Numbered from the stretch's first letter, positions 18,904 through 26,238 are shown. The stretch: DNA of 26,603 bases from Actinomycetota bacterium (GCA_041658565.1 JBAZZY010000034.1:1-26603); one strand, 5' to 3'. The notes: generated by a model not told the origin, from the sequence alone. A program made the numbers and translations.

Positions 18904-19124
18904 CAGACAAGCCCCTCGGGTGCCGCCGGGCACTGGGGATCGAGCATGGTGTGACCCGAAGCTCCGCAGACGCCGCACCGGGTCGAACTCGTGCCTGAAG
19001 AAAGCGGGCGAACCATAGATGCGCCGCTGCGAACAGCGCGCGCGGCAGAAGCTGCAAGCAATACGACTGGACTCGCGAGCGCCGCACGCAAGAGGGTTCT
19101 CCTCGACGGGCTGGATGTCGTCAT
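18903..19124 (-). CDS. Small twin-arginine-signal protein with CCHC cluster, first gene of the molybdoenzyme operon
   Basis: This 73-aa predicted exported protein reads SPSRRTLLRAALAS (Arg8-Arg9) with a hydrophobic stretch to AARA (residue 30), which looks like a TAT signal. The mature part is only about 43 residues and has a compact cluster C50-x2-C53-x4-H58-x6-C65 (CGVCGASGHTMLDPQC), like a zinc-knuckle or small metal site. ATG 19124 has AAGGAG 4 nt upstream; the TGA overlaps the ATG of the catalytic subunit (TGATG), so the two are translationally coupled. I do not recognise the family. Small TAT proteins near formate dehydrogenases are known, but I recall no such CCHC motif in them. A role in assembly, or as a small subunit, is inferred from position only. 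Confidence 0.7.
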   Translation of the reverse strand: MTTSSPSRRTLLRAALASPVVLLAASAARAVRSGASMVRPLSSGTSSTRCGVCGASGHTMLDPQCPAAPEGLV

Positions 19125-19157
19125 CGTTCTCCTTCGCTGGACACCTGTCGCCGAAGA

Positions 19158-19163
19158 ATACTA
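19158..19163 (-). promoter_or_regulatory. Candidate -10 box of the molybdoenzyme operon
   Basis: TAGTAT on the minus strand lies 33 nt before the ATG of the small TAT gene and would give a short leader containing the AAGGAG site. The -35 region is poor (TCGTCC-like), so this is tentative. It is the only TANNNT I noted close to the operon start in this gap. Confidence 0.3.
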
Positions 19164-19393
19164 ATCCGACCTGAGAGGTTGGGACGACTCGGCCCTATCC
19201 GCCTGGTACCACTCGGCCCATGCCGGGCAGGAGCGGTGATCGGGCCAAGTCAAGCCCAATTGCAGCGGGTTTTTGCTTCATCCGCGAGAATATGGATCAA
19301 ACGCTCAACGGAACGCCCCGGAAAGATAAGGTGCGCGGGCCACGGGCGGCTAGCGCATGCGCATCAGACGTCCCGCCTCAAATGAACGCCATG
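19164..19393. other. Gap between the CDF gene and the molybdoenzyme operon
   Basis: I found no gene in this 230-bp stretch. It contains a perfect 10-bp palindrome GCGCATGCGC (19353-19362) of unknown meaning and a T-run GGGTTTTTGC (plus strand, near 19267-19276). No convincing terminator for the leuS-CDF transcript was seen. Confidence 0.4.
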
Positions 19394-20359
19394 TCAATGG
19401 TGGTGATGACCGGGGTGCTCCTGGGCCTCGCCGTGGCCTCCTGGGTGGTCTTGCGGTGGGTGAACTTCCCAGGGATCAACGTGGACGTCGACCTGGGCGA
19501 CGCCGGGCAAGTCGTGCACGATGTGATGGTGGACCTGCTCGGCGATCTCGTGCGCCGCCGACAGGGGCAGGTCACCATCGGCTGCAACGGTGATTGTCAC
19601 GTAGAGAGATCTCCCCGCCCATCGCGCTTGAACCGATCCGCACTCGGCGACCCCCGGCGTGGCGCGCGCGACCTCGCCGGCCCGCCGCACGATCTCGGGG
19701 TCCACCGCGTCGAGCAACCGGGCAAGCACGTGCCGGCTCGCGTCCCACGCGATCGCTCCAATCGCCACAGTGATGACGAGTCCGGCAATCGGGTCTGCCG
19801 CCTTGAACCCGAAGTGCACGCCGAGGAGACCGGCAAACGCGGCAACAGAAGCGAGGGCGTCGGTGCGCGCGTGCTTGCCGTCGGCAATCAAAGGCTGCGA
19901 GCCGATCCGGCGCCCGACGCGGATCTTGTACTGCGCGGCGATCTCGTTCGTCACCGCCCCGAACAGCGCGGCGGTGATAGCGAGACCGATCGAAGTCACC
20001 TCGTGCACTCCGGTCAGTTTGCGATAGGACTCCCACCCCGCGTAGAGGGCGCTTGTCCAGATGACCAGAACGATGAAGACACCCGCGAGATCTTCAAAGC
20101 GCTGATACCCGTAGGTGTACCGATGGTCGGCCGCGCGGCGCGCCGCGAGGAATGCGAGCGCGAGCGCGATCGTGGTGATGACGTCGCCGATGTTGTCGAG
20201 CGTGTCGGCCAGCAACCCCGCGCTTCCCGAGACGATGACGACCACGACTTGGAACACGGCGGTGATACCGAGCAACGCCGCCGAGATCCAAATGGCGCGC
20301 AGCGCAGCCTTCGTGCCCTCCGGCCCGGCGACCGCCGCAACGCCGTGGACGCCGCCCAT
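19394..20359 (-). CDS. Cation diffusion facilitator (CDF) metal exporter with His-rich tail
   Basis: This 321-aa transporter has six predicted membrane helices (about 20-210) and a cytoplasmic ferredoxin-like C-terminal domain (about 215-300). The metal-site residues are in the usual places: LLADTLDNIGD in helix 2 (Asp52/Asp55 region) and ADGKHARTDAL in helix 5 (His163, Asp167). The tail after residue 293 carries nine histidines and ends in HHHH, suggesting metal sensing or buffering; the ion (Zn, Co, Fe or Mn) cannot be decided. The ATG follows the leuS stop by one base (TGA-C-ATG), so it is translated together with leucyl-tRNA synthetase, an odd functional pairing. Confidence 0.92.
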   Translation of the reverse strand: MGGVHGVAAVAGPEGTKAALRAIWISAALLGITAVFQVVVVIVSGSAGLLADTLDNIGDVITTIALALAFLAARRAADHRYTYGYQRFEDLAGVFIVLVIWTSALYAGWESYRKLTGVHEVTSIGLAITAALFGAVTNEIAAQYKIRVGRRIGSQPLIADGKHARTDALASVAAFAGLLGVHFGFKAADPIAGLVITVAIGAIAWDASRHVLARLLDAVDPEIVRRAGEVARATPGVAECGSVQARWAGRSLYVTITVAADGDLPLSAAHEIAEQVHHHIVHDLPGVAQVDVHVDPWEVHPPQDHPGGHGEAQEHPGHHHH

Positions 20360-20360
20360 G

Positions 20361-22832
20361 TCAGCGCACTACGAAGTTGACCAACTTCGGAGGAACAACG
20401 ATCGTGCGCACGATCTCAACCTCCTCGAGGTATCGACTCACCTTCTCCGAACCCGCCGCAAGCGCCGTCATCTCTTCCTCAGTGATTCCCGCCGGAACGT
20501 CGATACGATCACGGACCTTCCCCGACACCTGCACGACCATCGTCACCGTATCGACGTGGGTGAGTGACGCGTCCGCAACAGGCCAGGAAGCCTTGTGCAC
20601 CGAACCGCTGCGGCCGAACCGGTGCCACAGTTCCTCCGCCATGAACGGAGCAAACGGCGCCAGCATCAGCACGAGCGCATCGACCGCTTCCACGATGTCG
20701 GCATCGGAGGAGTCCCCGCAGTCGGAGATCTCGTTTGCGAGCGTCATCAACTTCGCGATCACCGTGTTGAAACGGAATCGCTCCAAGTCGCCGGTTACGC
20801 CGTCGATCGCTCGGTGCGTTGCGCGTCGCAGATCGCTCGCGCCTGTCGGTTCTCCGGCCGTGGCGCGCTTGCCGACTGTTTGCATCGCCAAGCGCCAGGC
20901 GCGCGACAGCCACCGATACACGCCTTGCGGCGAAACATCGGCCCAGTCCACGTCGGCCTCGAACGGGCCGGCGAAGAGCATGGTCACGCGCGCAGTGTCG
21001 GCGCCGTAGGTATCGACGATCTCCTTGGGAGCCACCAAGTTCCCGCGACTCTTGGACATCGCCGAGCCGTCCATGATGACCTGCCCCTGGTTCAGCAGGT
21101 TCGGGAACGGCTCGTCGAAAGGCACCAAGCCGAGGTCGTGGCAGACCTTGGTGAAGAAGCGCGCGTACAGCAAGTGCAGAATCGCGTGCTCGATGCCGCC
21201 GGTGTACTGGTCGGCCGGCATCCACCTCGCAACCGCCTCCGGATCCAAGGCCCGCTCAGGGTCCAGTCCGCAGTAGCGCAAGAAGTACCACGACGAGTCC
21301 ACGAACGTGTCCATCGTGTCGGTTTCGCGGCGCGAGGGCTTCCCGCACTTCGGACACTGAGCGTTAGGAAAGACCGCGTGGCGAGCCAGCGGCGACTCCG
21401 ACCCCGCCGAGTAGTCCAAGTCGTCGGGAAGTCGAACCGGCAGTTGGTCTTCGGGAACCGCGACCTCACCGTGCTCGGGACAGTGGATGATCGGAATCGG
21501 CGCACCCCAGGAGCGCTGCCTGCTGATCAGCCAGTCGCGCAGGCGATAGCGAACCTTGCCCGTTCCGAGCCCCTCGCCCTCCAGCCAAGCGACCACCTCG
21601 TGGATACCGTCCGGCGTCGGCGTACCGTCGAACCGCCCCGAGTTCGCCATGCGACCCTCGCCCGCGTAGGCCTCGGCCATCTTGGCCCCGTCGAGCGGCG
21701 CGCCCTCGGGCTGGATCACTACGCGCACCGGGAGTTTCTCCTGGCGCGCGAACTCGAAGTCGCGCTGGTCGTGCGCCGGCACCGCCATGATCGCGCCGGT
21801 TCCGTACTCCAGCAGCACGTAGTCGGCGACCCAGATCGGAATGCGCTCGCCGTTTACGGGGTTGATCGCGTGCGCGCCGGTGAACAGACCGTCGCGCGCG
21901 CGCCCGGTCGAGGTCCGCTCGATCTCGGTGCGGGTGCGCACCCGCTCGATGAACATGTCGAAGTCCTTCAGGCGCGCGGACCCCTTGATCAGGCGGCGCG
22001 CAAGCGGATGCTCGGGCGCCAGAACCATGAAGGTGACTCCCCACAGGGTGTCCGGGCGGGTGGTGAAGATAGTCAGCTTGTCGCCGGTCTCCTCGACCGT
22101 GAACGTGACGTCGGCGCCTTCGGACCGCCCGATCCAGTTGCGCTGCATCGTCAGCACGCGATCAGTCCAGCCGCTGAGACGCTCCATGTCGTCGAGCAGG
22201 CGATCGGCGTAGTCAGTGATCTTGAAGAACCACTGGACCAGCTCGCGCTTGGTAACCGTCGTGTCGCAACGCTCGCAAAGCCCGGCGACGACTTGCTCGT
22301 TCGCGAGCACCGTGTGGCACGAAGGACACCAGTTCGCCGGCGCGCCCTTGCGGTAGGCCAGGCCCCGCTCGAAGAATTTCAGGAACAGCCACTGCGTCCA
22401 GCGGTAGTAATCCGGATCGCAGGTAGCCAGACGACGCGACCAGTCGAAGGACATCCCGAGGCGCGCGAAGGAAGCCGCCTGCTGGTCGATGTTCTCCGCG
22501 GTCCACTGCGCCGGGTTGATCCCGCGCTTGGCCGCTGCGTTCTCGGCCGGCAGCCCGAAAGCGTCCCACCCGATCGGGTGCAGCACGTTGAACCCGCGCA
22601 TCCACTTGTAGCGCGCGATCACGTCTCCCCCGGCGAACGCCTCCAGGTGCCCCATGTGAAGGTCGCCCGAGGGGTACGGGAACATGTCCAGGGCGTAAAA
22701 GCGCGGCAGGTCCGAGGACTCGTCCGCCCGGTACAGCCCGGTGCGAACCCACTCCTCGGCCCAGCGCGGCTCGATCTTCGCCGGGTCGTACTTGTCGATT
22801 TCGCGTGTGGTGGTGCGCTGGTCCTTGGCCAT
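20361..22832 (-). CDS. leuS: Leucyl-tRNA synthetase
   Basis: This 823-aa class I aminoacyl-tRNA synthetase charges tRNA-Leu. The ATP-binding signature is HMGH (59-62, in PYPSGDLHMGHLE). A CPSC...CERC zinc-binding segment follows, and then the CP1 editing domain with TIFTTRPDTLWGVTF and YGTGAIMAVPAHDQRD. The second ATP motif reads AMSKS (591-595), with Ala replacing the usual first Lys of KMSKS. The anticodon-binding and C-terminal domains are complete, and length is normal for bacterial LeuRS. The ATG at 22832 has no Shine-Dalgarno; a TAGACT (-10-like) box ends 9 nt upstream, suggesting a leaderless transcript. The gene is divergent from tRNA-Ala. Confidence 0.97.
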   Translation of the reverse strand: MAKDQRTTTREIDKYDPAKIEPRWAEEWVRTGLYRADESSDLPRFYALDMFPYPSGDLHMGHLEAFAGGDVIARYKWMRGFNVLHPIGWDAFGLPAENAAAKRGINPAQWTAENIDQQAASFARLGMSFDWSRRLATCDPDYYRWTQWLFLKFFERGLAYRKGAPANWCPSCHTVLANEQVVAGLCERCDTTVTKRELVQWFFKITDYADRLLDDMERLSGWTDRVLTMQRNWIGRSEGADVTFTVEETGDKLTIFTTRPDTLWGVTFMVLAPEHPLARRLIKGSARLKDFDMFIERVRTRTEIERTSTGRARDGLFTGAHAINPVNGERIPIWVADYVLLEYGTGAIMAVPAHDQRDFEFARQEKLPVRVVIQPEGAPLDGAKMAEAYAGEGRMANSGRFDGTPTPDGIHEVVAWLEGEGLGTGKVRYRLRDWLISRQRSWGAPIPIIHCPEHGEVAVPEDQLPVRLPDDLDYSAGSESPLARHAVFPNAQCPKCGKPSRRETDTMDTFVDSSWYFLRYCGLDPERALDPEAVARWMPADQYTGGIEHAILHLLYARFFTKVCHDLGLVPFDEPFPNLLNQGQVIMDGSAMSKSRGNLVAPKEIVDTYGADTARVTMLFAGPFEADVDWADVSPQGVYRWLSRAWRLAMQTVGKRATAGEPTGASDLRRATHRAIDGVTGDLERFRFNTVIAKLMTLANEISDCGDSSDADIVEAVDALVLMLAPFAPFMAEELWHRFGRSGSVHKASWPVADASLTHVDTVTMVVQVSGKVRDRIDVPAGITEEEMTALAAGSEKVSRYLEEVEIVRTIVVPPKLVNFVVR

Positions 22833-22841
22833 GATGGCCGT

Positions 22842-22847
22842 AGTCTA
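22842..22847 (-). promoter_or_regulatory. Candidate -10 box of leuS (TAGACT)
   Basis: The minus strand reads TAGACT followed by nine bases and the leuS ATG. A start site about 7 nt downstream would leave a leader of about 2 nt. No Shine-Dalgarno is present and no clear -35 was found. Confidence 0.4.
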
Positions 22848-22922
22848 CCGAGCGCGCGCGATCCCCCGGCCAAGAATTCCCAGCGACTGCGCCGAGCCCG
22901 TCACGGTGCGCGCGCCTGCTGG

Positions 22923-22928
22923 TAGAAT
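22923..22928 (+). promoter_or_regulatory. Candidate -10 box of the tRNA-Ala gene (TAGAAT)
   Basis: TAGAAT lies 12 nt upstream of the mature tRNA 5' end, a suitable distance for a short precursor. The -35 region is not recognisable. Confidence 0.45.
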
Positions 22929-22940
22929 CGCCCGTCGCAA

Positions 22941-23013
22941 GGGGCTGTAGCTCAGTTGGTAGAGCACTTGGCTGGCAGCCAAGGGGTCAGGGGTTCGAGT
23001 CCCCTCAGCTCCA
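22941..23013 (+). tRNA. tRNA-Ala (anticodon GGC)
   Basis: A complete 73-nt cloverleaf can be drawn. The acceptor arms GGGGCTG and CAGCTCC pair with one G-T wobble. The D arm is GCTCAGTTGGTAGAGC. The anticodon stem CTTGG/CCAAG holds loop CTGGCAG with anticodon GGC, which reads GCC alanine codons. The T arm is GGGG-TTCGAGT-CCCC and the discriminator base is A. The 3' CCA is not encoded. The acceptor stem is G-rich, and I did not test the G3:U70 identity pair beyond seeing a G-T pair at the third position, which fits tRNA-Ala. Confidence 0.97.
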
Positions 23014-23016
23014 CAC

Positions 23017-23044
23017 TTGACGGGTGTACGCTTCGGGGTACACT
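23017..23044 (+). promoter_or_regulatory. Promoter and palindromic operator of the toxin-antitoxin operon
   Basis: TTGACG (23017-23022) and TACACT (23039-23044) are separated by 16 bp, a near-consensus promoter starting 3 nt after the tRNA. A perfect inverted repeat GTGTAC-N8-GTACAC (23024-23029 and 23038-23043) lies in the spacer and overlaps the -10 box. That is where an antitoxin repressor would block transcription. The ATG is 6 nt after the -10 box, so the mRNA is predicted to be leaderless. Confidence 0.7.
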
Positions 23045-23050
23045 TTCTGT

Positions 23051-23341
23051 ATGGCCAAGACTGTCCCGGTGAAAGAGTTGCGCGCCGATCTTGCTGGCCT
23101 GCTCGATCAGGTTGCAGATCGTCGCGAGCACGTCATCGTTACCCGCCATGGCCGTCCCGCTGCCGCGATCGTGCCGATCGACGAATATGAGGGCCTGGAG
23201 GAAACAGCCGAGATCCTCTCGGACCCGGCCGCAGTGCGCGCAATCCAACATGGTCTCGCCGATCTCAAAGCCGGCCGCGTTTCGACGCTCGACGAGGTCC
23301 GAGCGGATGTAGCGAAGCGGAAGAGCGTTCGTCGAGGCTGA
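23051..23341 (+). CDS. Antitoxin of the RelB/Phd-YefM type
   Basis: This 96-aa protein has a Phd/YefM-like N-terminal DNA-binding and dimerisation region: VPVKELRADLAGLLDQV, then VIVTRHGRPAAAIVPIDEYEGLEE. An acidic and then basic C-terminal half would wrap the toxin. It would neutralise the RelE-type toxin encoded 3 nt downstream and repress the operon. The ATG at 23051 fits both the homology and the promoter; an in-frame GTG at 23024 lies inside the operator palindrome and is unlikely. The pair directly follows a tRNA-Ala gene. Confidence 0.88.
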   Translation: MAKTVPVKELRADLAGLLDQVADRREHVIVTRHGRPAAAIVPIDEYEGLEETAEILSDPAAVRAIQHGLADLKAGRVSTLDEVRADVAKRKSVRRG

Positions 23342-23344
23342 GGC

Positions 23345-23608
23345 GTGGCCCGCGTTCTCTTCGCCCGAGCGGCTCGGGCCCAAGTCGCCGGCCTCGACAT
23401 CCGCGTAGCGGAAGCGGTGCTCGACTCAGTCACACTGCTCGAAGCTGATCCTGAGACCGGTCATCGACTGCGGGGAAAACTGGAAGGTTTGTGGTCGTTG
23501 CGTCTCGGGACTTACAGGCTGATCTACGAGATCCGAGAACGCGGCAAGACGGTTCGTGTCGTCGCCGTGCTTCACCGGGCGATCGCGTACCGGTCCGACC
23601 CGCGCTGA
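23345..23608 (+). CDS. RelE/ParE-family toxin
   Basis: This 87-aa basic protein has the RelE/ParE beta-sheet core: LRGKLEGLWSLRLGTYRLIYEI and KTVRVVAVLHRAIAYR, the usual conserved end. RelE members cleave mRNA on the ribosome; ParE members poison gyrase. The LWSLRLGTYRLIYEI pattern is closer to the RelE side, but I cannot decide. The GTG start at 23345 follows the antitoxin stop by 3 nt, giving a normal antitoxin-first operon. Length is typical and nothing suggests inactivation. Confidence 0.87.
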   Translation: MARVLFARAARAQVAGLDIRVAEAVLDSVTLLEADPETGHRLRGKLEGLWSLRLGTYRLIYEIRERGKTVRVVAVLHRAIAYRSDPR

Positions 23609-23916
23609 GCCCCTTAGCCGAGGCCGGACCGACAGTGAAGCCCCGGCCGGCCCAGGCCGGACGTGAAGTCCTCGAGCGCATCAAATGGTGGTCGGCCGGG
23701 GAGACGTCGCCTGGGGTTCTCTCCCTGATCCGGTCGGATCTGGTCCCGGCTTCCGTCGGGTTTCGTCGTGCAAGGCGATGCACTCAATGCCGGCCGCTTC
23801 TGGTGTTTGGTTGGCGCCGCGGGTGACGCCAAACCGACACCAGTTCCAGACGCTCGGGCCTGGATGTCCGATTCCGCGTGATCTCGGCTACGCGGCGATG
23901 CCCGCGGGAAGCGGCG
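23609..23916. other. Gene-free stretch downstream of the toxin-antitoxin pair
   Basis: These 308 bp contain short open frames on both strands, none with a recognisable protein pattern or ribosome binding site. GGCCGG-rich segments occur around 23620-23700. The only clear structure is the imperfect palindrome at 23800-23843. Confidence 0.5.
23800..23843. repeat. Imperfect 17-bp inverted repeat (hairpin)
   Basis: The arms CTGGTGTTTGGTTGGCG (23800-23816) and CGCCAAACCGACACCAG (23827-23843) are complementary at 14 of 17 positions, around a 10-nt loop. There is no T-run for a classical terminator. It could be a REP-like intergenic palindrome, a recombination site, or a terminator/RNA structure downstream of the toxin-antitoxin operon. 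Confidence 0.6.
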
Positions 23917-24303
23917 CTAGCGCACGCGACGCCGCGCCCAGACTGCGGTCAGAAGACCAACGGGCAGGACGACCAACATGACGCCCGTGAAGAACAGAAA
24001 CGCCAGAGCCGGAGAAGGCGGCCGGCCCGCGGGGAGGTGCCGAACCGTCAACCAGATGCGAACCAATAGCCAGACCCCGCCGGCGATGAGCGGCACGAGC
24101 GATCCCGCTATCGCGAGTTTGGGTACAGGCCCGAACGAAAGTGGCCCACCGCGCCATCGAGAGAACTGCGGAGCGACTCGGCTGGGAGTGGCCGCCGTCT
24201 TGGCGCCGGCCGAATCATCCGCTGGGGACGAGAGACACAGCCAGCACCAAGCAATGCCCGGCTCGATCGCGGCGCCGCAGTCAGGACATGCCGGCGTCTC
24301 CAT
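23917..24303 (-). CDS. Small membrane protein with N-terminal zinc ribbon
   Basis: This 128-aa protein begins METPACPDCG with Cys6, Cys9, Cys20 and Cys23 (C-x2-C-x10-C-x2-C), a zinc-ribbon pattern. Two hydrophobic segments follow (about residues 63-84 and 98-121), and the C-terminus ARRRVR is basic. I do not recognise a named family; zinc-ribbon/two-helix proteins are common in Actinobacteria with no known role. ATG 24303 was chosen because the cysteine motif follows directly; upstream codons in this frame are low-complexity and overlap the next gene. The stop is TAG at 23917. It is 46 bp downstream of the secreted-protein gene on the same strand and may be co-transcribed with it. Confidence 0.6.
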   Translation of the reverse strand: METPACPDCGAAIEPGIAWCWLCLSSPADDSAGAKTAATPSRVAPQFSRWRGGPLSFGPVPKLAIAGSLVPLIAGGVWLLVRIWLTVRHLPAGRPPSPALAFLFFTGVMLVVLPVGLLTAVWARRRVR

Positions 24304-24349
24304 TCTCGGGTCATCGGACGAGGATGGGATCAGATTGATTCGGCAGATC

Positions 24350-26104
24350 TCATCCCGAAGAGCAGCGGGATGGAGTCGGGCCTCGACCTTCCATGCCCTG
24401 GGCGGCGGAGTCCGCGACGACGGTGCCGGCATCGACGATGTGCGGCTGAGTTGCGAGCGCCGCCGGGTCGCCCGGCGCGTGCCCGAAGACCCAGCACGTC
24501 TCCCACACGTGCACCGACGCCGCGGTCGCATACAGCGGCCCCTCGATGAAGCGGTCCTCGCCGAAGTACCGGTCGAGGAATGCGCTCACCTCGGGATCGA
24601 GGGAATCACGGGATTCCCACACCGCGCGCGGCACTTCAACCGCGCTGCGGTAGTAACGCGGTGAAAGGTCGAGCCCGCGCGCGCGCCGCTCCTGGCGCAA
24701 CCCGTCGGTCGAATGCATAACGAGATCCAGCGGCCCGCTCGCAAAGTCGATCTGCAGCGTCGTCGGAGAGCAGTACGGATTGAAACCGGTGAGTCGCGCG
24801 GGACGCCCGTCGACAATCCCCTCGTACCCGGCGTCCTCGGATGCCGCCTCGTGAGGGCCGTTCGACGGCAGCGCTTTACCCCGCAGAGGCTCATCGGTAG
24901 GAACGAAGTGCCAGTCGGGTTCCGCGGTGTCCTTCTCCCAATAGCCGGTGACGCCCTGCTCGTCGGCGCCCTCGACACGCATGATGCGATGCTCGGTTCC
25001 CGGGGACACCTTGCGCATGCCGATCCGGTCGGTCGTCGACCCTGGGACCTTGCCGTGATGAATCCAGTCGGGCGCGGGCAACTGGATGCGGGGATTCGCG
25101 ACGCCGTCCTGGTCCCGCCAGGCGTACTTGAGCAAGACGGTATTGCCGCCGGAGACGTCGAACTCGTAAAGGCGCGTGTAAACGTCGCCGGTCGTCGTGA
25201 TCACCATCACAGTCGAGCCGCTCCCGGCGAGTCCGGCCATCAGGACGGTGCCGCGCTCGGGTCCGCACACCTCGCGGCTCTCGTCGGAGGGCAGCCAAGG
25301 ATCCAAGTAAGTGATCCGGCGTCCGTCGCCGCGCAGCGCGTACAGCGTCAAGATCCCCCACGGCTTCTGTTGCCGGCCGGCGCCGTCCAGAAAGTACCCG
25401 TCCGTGTTGGCGTTCAGTATCGAGGTGTCCCAGTCGCGCACGTCGGCGGGGATGTGCGCGCCCATGTCGGTCCAGAAGAACGGCCCCCAGCGCCGGGTCC
25501 ACGCCCCGGGTCCGGTCCCCCACCCCGAGTCCCAGGTGTAGATCTCGCGGTCGGCGTTGGCCGCAATGAGCACGGAGTCGTCGGCCGAGATCTCTGTCAC
25601 CTTGCCGTCCAGGCACTCGGGCAGGAGCAACTCCCGCCATGCGCCGCCCGCCTGAAGGATCGGCTTGGTGTAGATCTTGCCGCCGCGCGCGGCGTAGTAG
25701 TTCTCTTCGTTGTAGGTCTCGGTGCGGCCTCGGAAATAGACGACGTCCGGCAAGGTCGCCGCGACCTCCGGTGGTGCTTCGGCGCCGGTCGCCGGTCCGT
25801 GGAACTCCGGTCCGGTGGAGTTGATCGCGTCTCGCGCCGGTCCCGGCACGTCGGCCGGCGGAGTTACGCCGGCCGCGCGCGCGACCATGTCGGCCACCGG
25901 GACCGGGTCGAACCAGTACTCGTCCGAGCACGCGGGATCGGGCACGGTGCGCGCGCCGGGGAACCGGGACTCGTCCGGGACCGCGGAAGCGGGACCGTAC
26001 GTGATCGGAACGAAAAGTGCGACAACGAGCACCAGCGCCACGTTCCTTCGGATCGGGTTCAGGCGGCGGCGCCGGGGCGCGCGCGAGGACGCGGTTGCAT
26101 GCAT
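24350..26104 (-). CDS. Secreted protein of unknown function, possible beta-propeller
   Basis: This 584-aa protein has a signal peptide with basic n-region RAPRRRRLNPIRR and hydrophobic core VALVLVVALFVPITYG, with likely cleavage after PASA (residue 41). It is rich in Trp, Tyr, Gly and Asp. A short motif recurs: KIYT (143-146), EIYT (187-190) and DVYT (307-310), each after a turn-like segment, reminiscent of propeller blades. No catalytic motif was recognised. Cys59, Cys164, Cys280 and a few later cysteines could form disulfides. ATG 26104 has GGGAG 5 nt upstream. The C-terminal 120 residues (SVHVWETCWVFGHAPGDPAA) look like a separate segment. The function is not known to me. Confidence 0.8.
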   Translation of the reverse strand: MHATASSRAPRRRRLNPIRRNVALVLVVALFVPITYGPASAVPDESRFPGARTVPDPACSDEYWFDPVPVADMVARAAGVTPPADVPGPARDAINSTGPEFHGPATGAEAPPEVAATLPDVVYFRGRTETYNEENYYAARGGKIYTKPILQAGGAWRELLLPECLDGKVTEISADDSVLIAANADREIYTWDSGWGTGPGAWTRRWGPFFWTDMGAHIPADVRDWDTSILNANTDGYFLDGAGRQQKPWGILTLYALRGDGRRITYLDPWLPSDESREVCGPERGTVLMAGLAGSGSTVMVITTTGDVYTRLYEFDVSGGNTVLLKYAWRDQDGVANPRIQLPAPDWIHHGKVPGSTTDRIGMRKVSPGTEHRIMRVEGADEQGVTGYWEKDTAEPDWHFVPTDEPLRGKALPSNGPHEAASEDAGYEGIVDGRPARLTGFNPYCSPTTLQIDFASGPLDLVMHSTDGLRQERRARGLDLSPRYYRSAVEVPRAVWESRDSLDPEVSAFLDRYFGEDRFIEGPLYATAASVHVWETCWVFGHAPGDPAALATQPHIVDAGTVVADSAAQGMEGRGPTPSRCSSG

Positions 26105-26238
26105 GCTGACTCCCTGCTGTGGGCTCTCTCGGAATCACCATTCGGGCGCGCGCGGCCTTTTCCTGCTCCCGGCGCCCAGCGATCGGCGCGCCGGCAAAGC
26201 GCCCGGGGACCCGAACCCGGTCGGTTCGCGATCTTCGC

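Noticed and set aside
20595..22925. Very long plus-strand open frame opposite leuS
   Set aside because: Antisense shadow of a well-conserved leucyl-tRNA synthetase; no recognisable protein features.
22990..24350. Integrative element using tRNA-Ala as attachment site
   Set aside because: I found no second copy of the tRNA 3' end downstream and no integrase gene; only the toxin-antitoxin pair sits next to the tRNA.
26160..26238. Terminator after the EamA-type transporter gene
   Set aside because: CCCGG/CCGGG arms are present but the rest of the stem does not pair well and there is no T-run; GC-rich chance pairing is likely.
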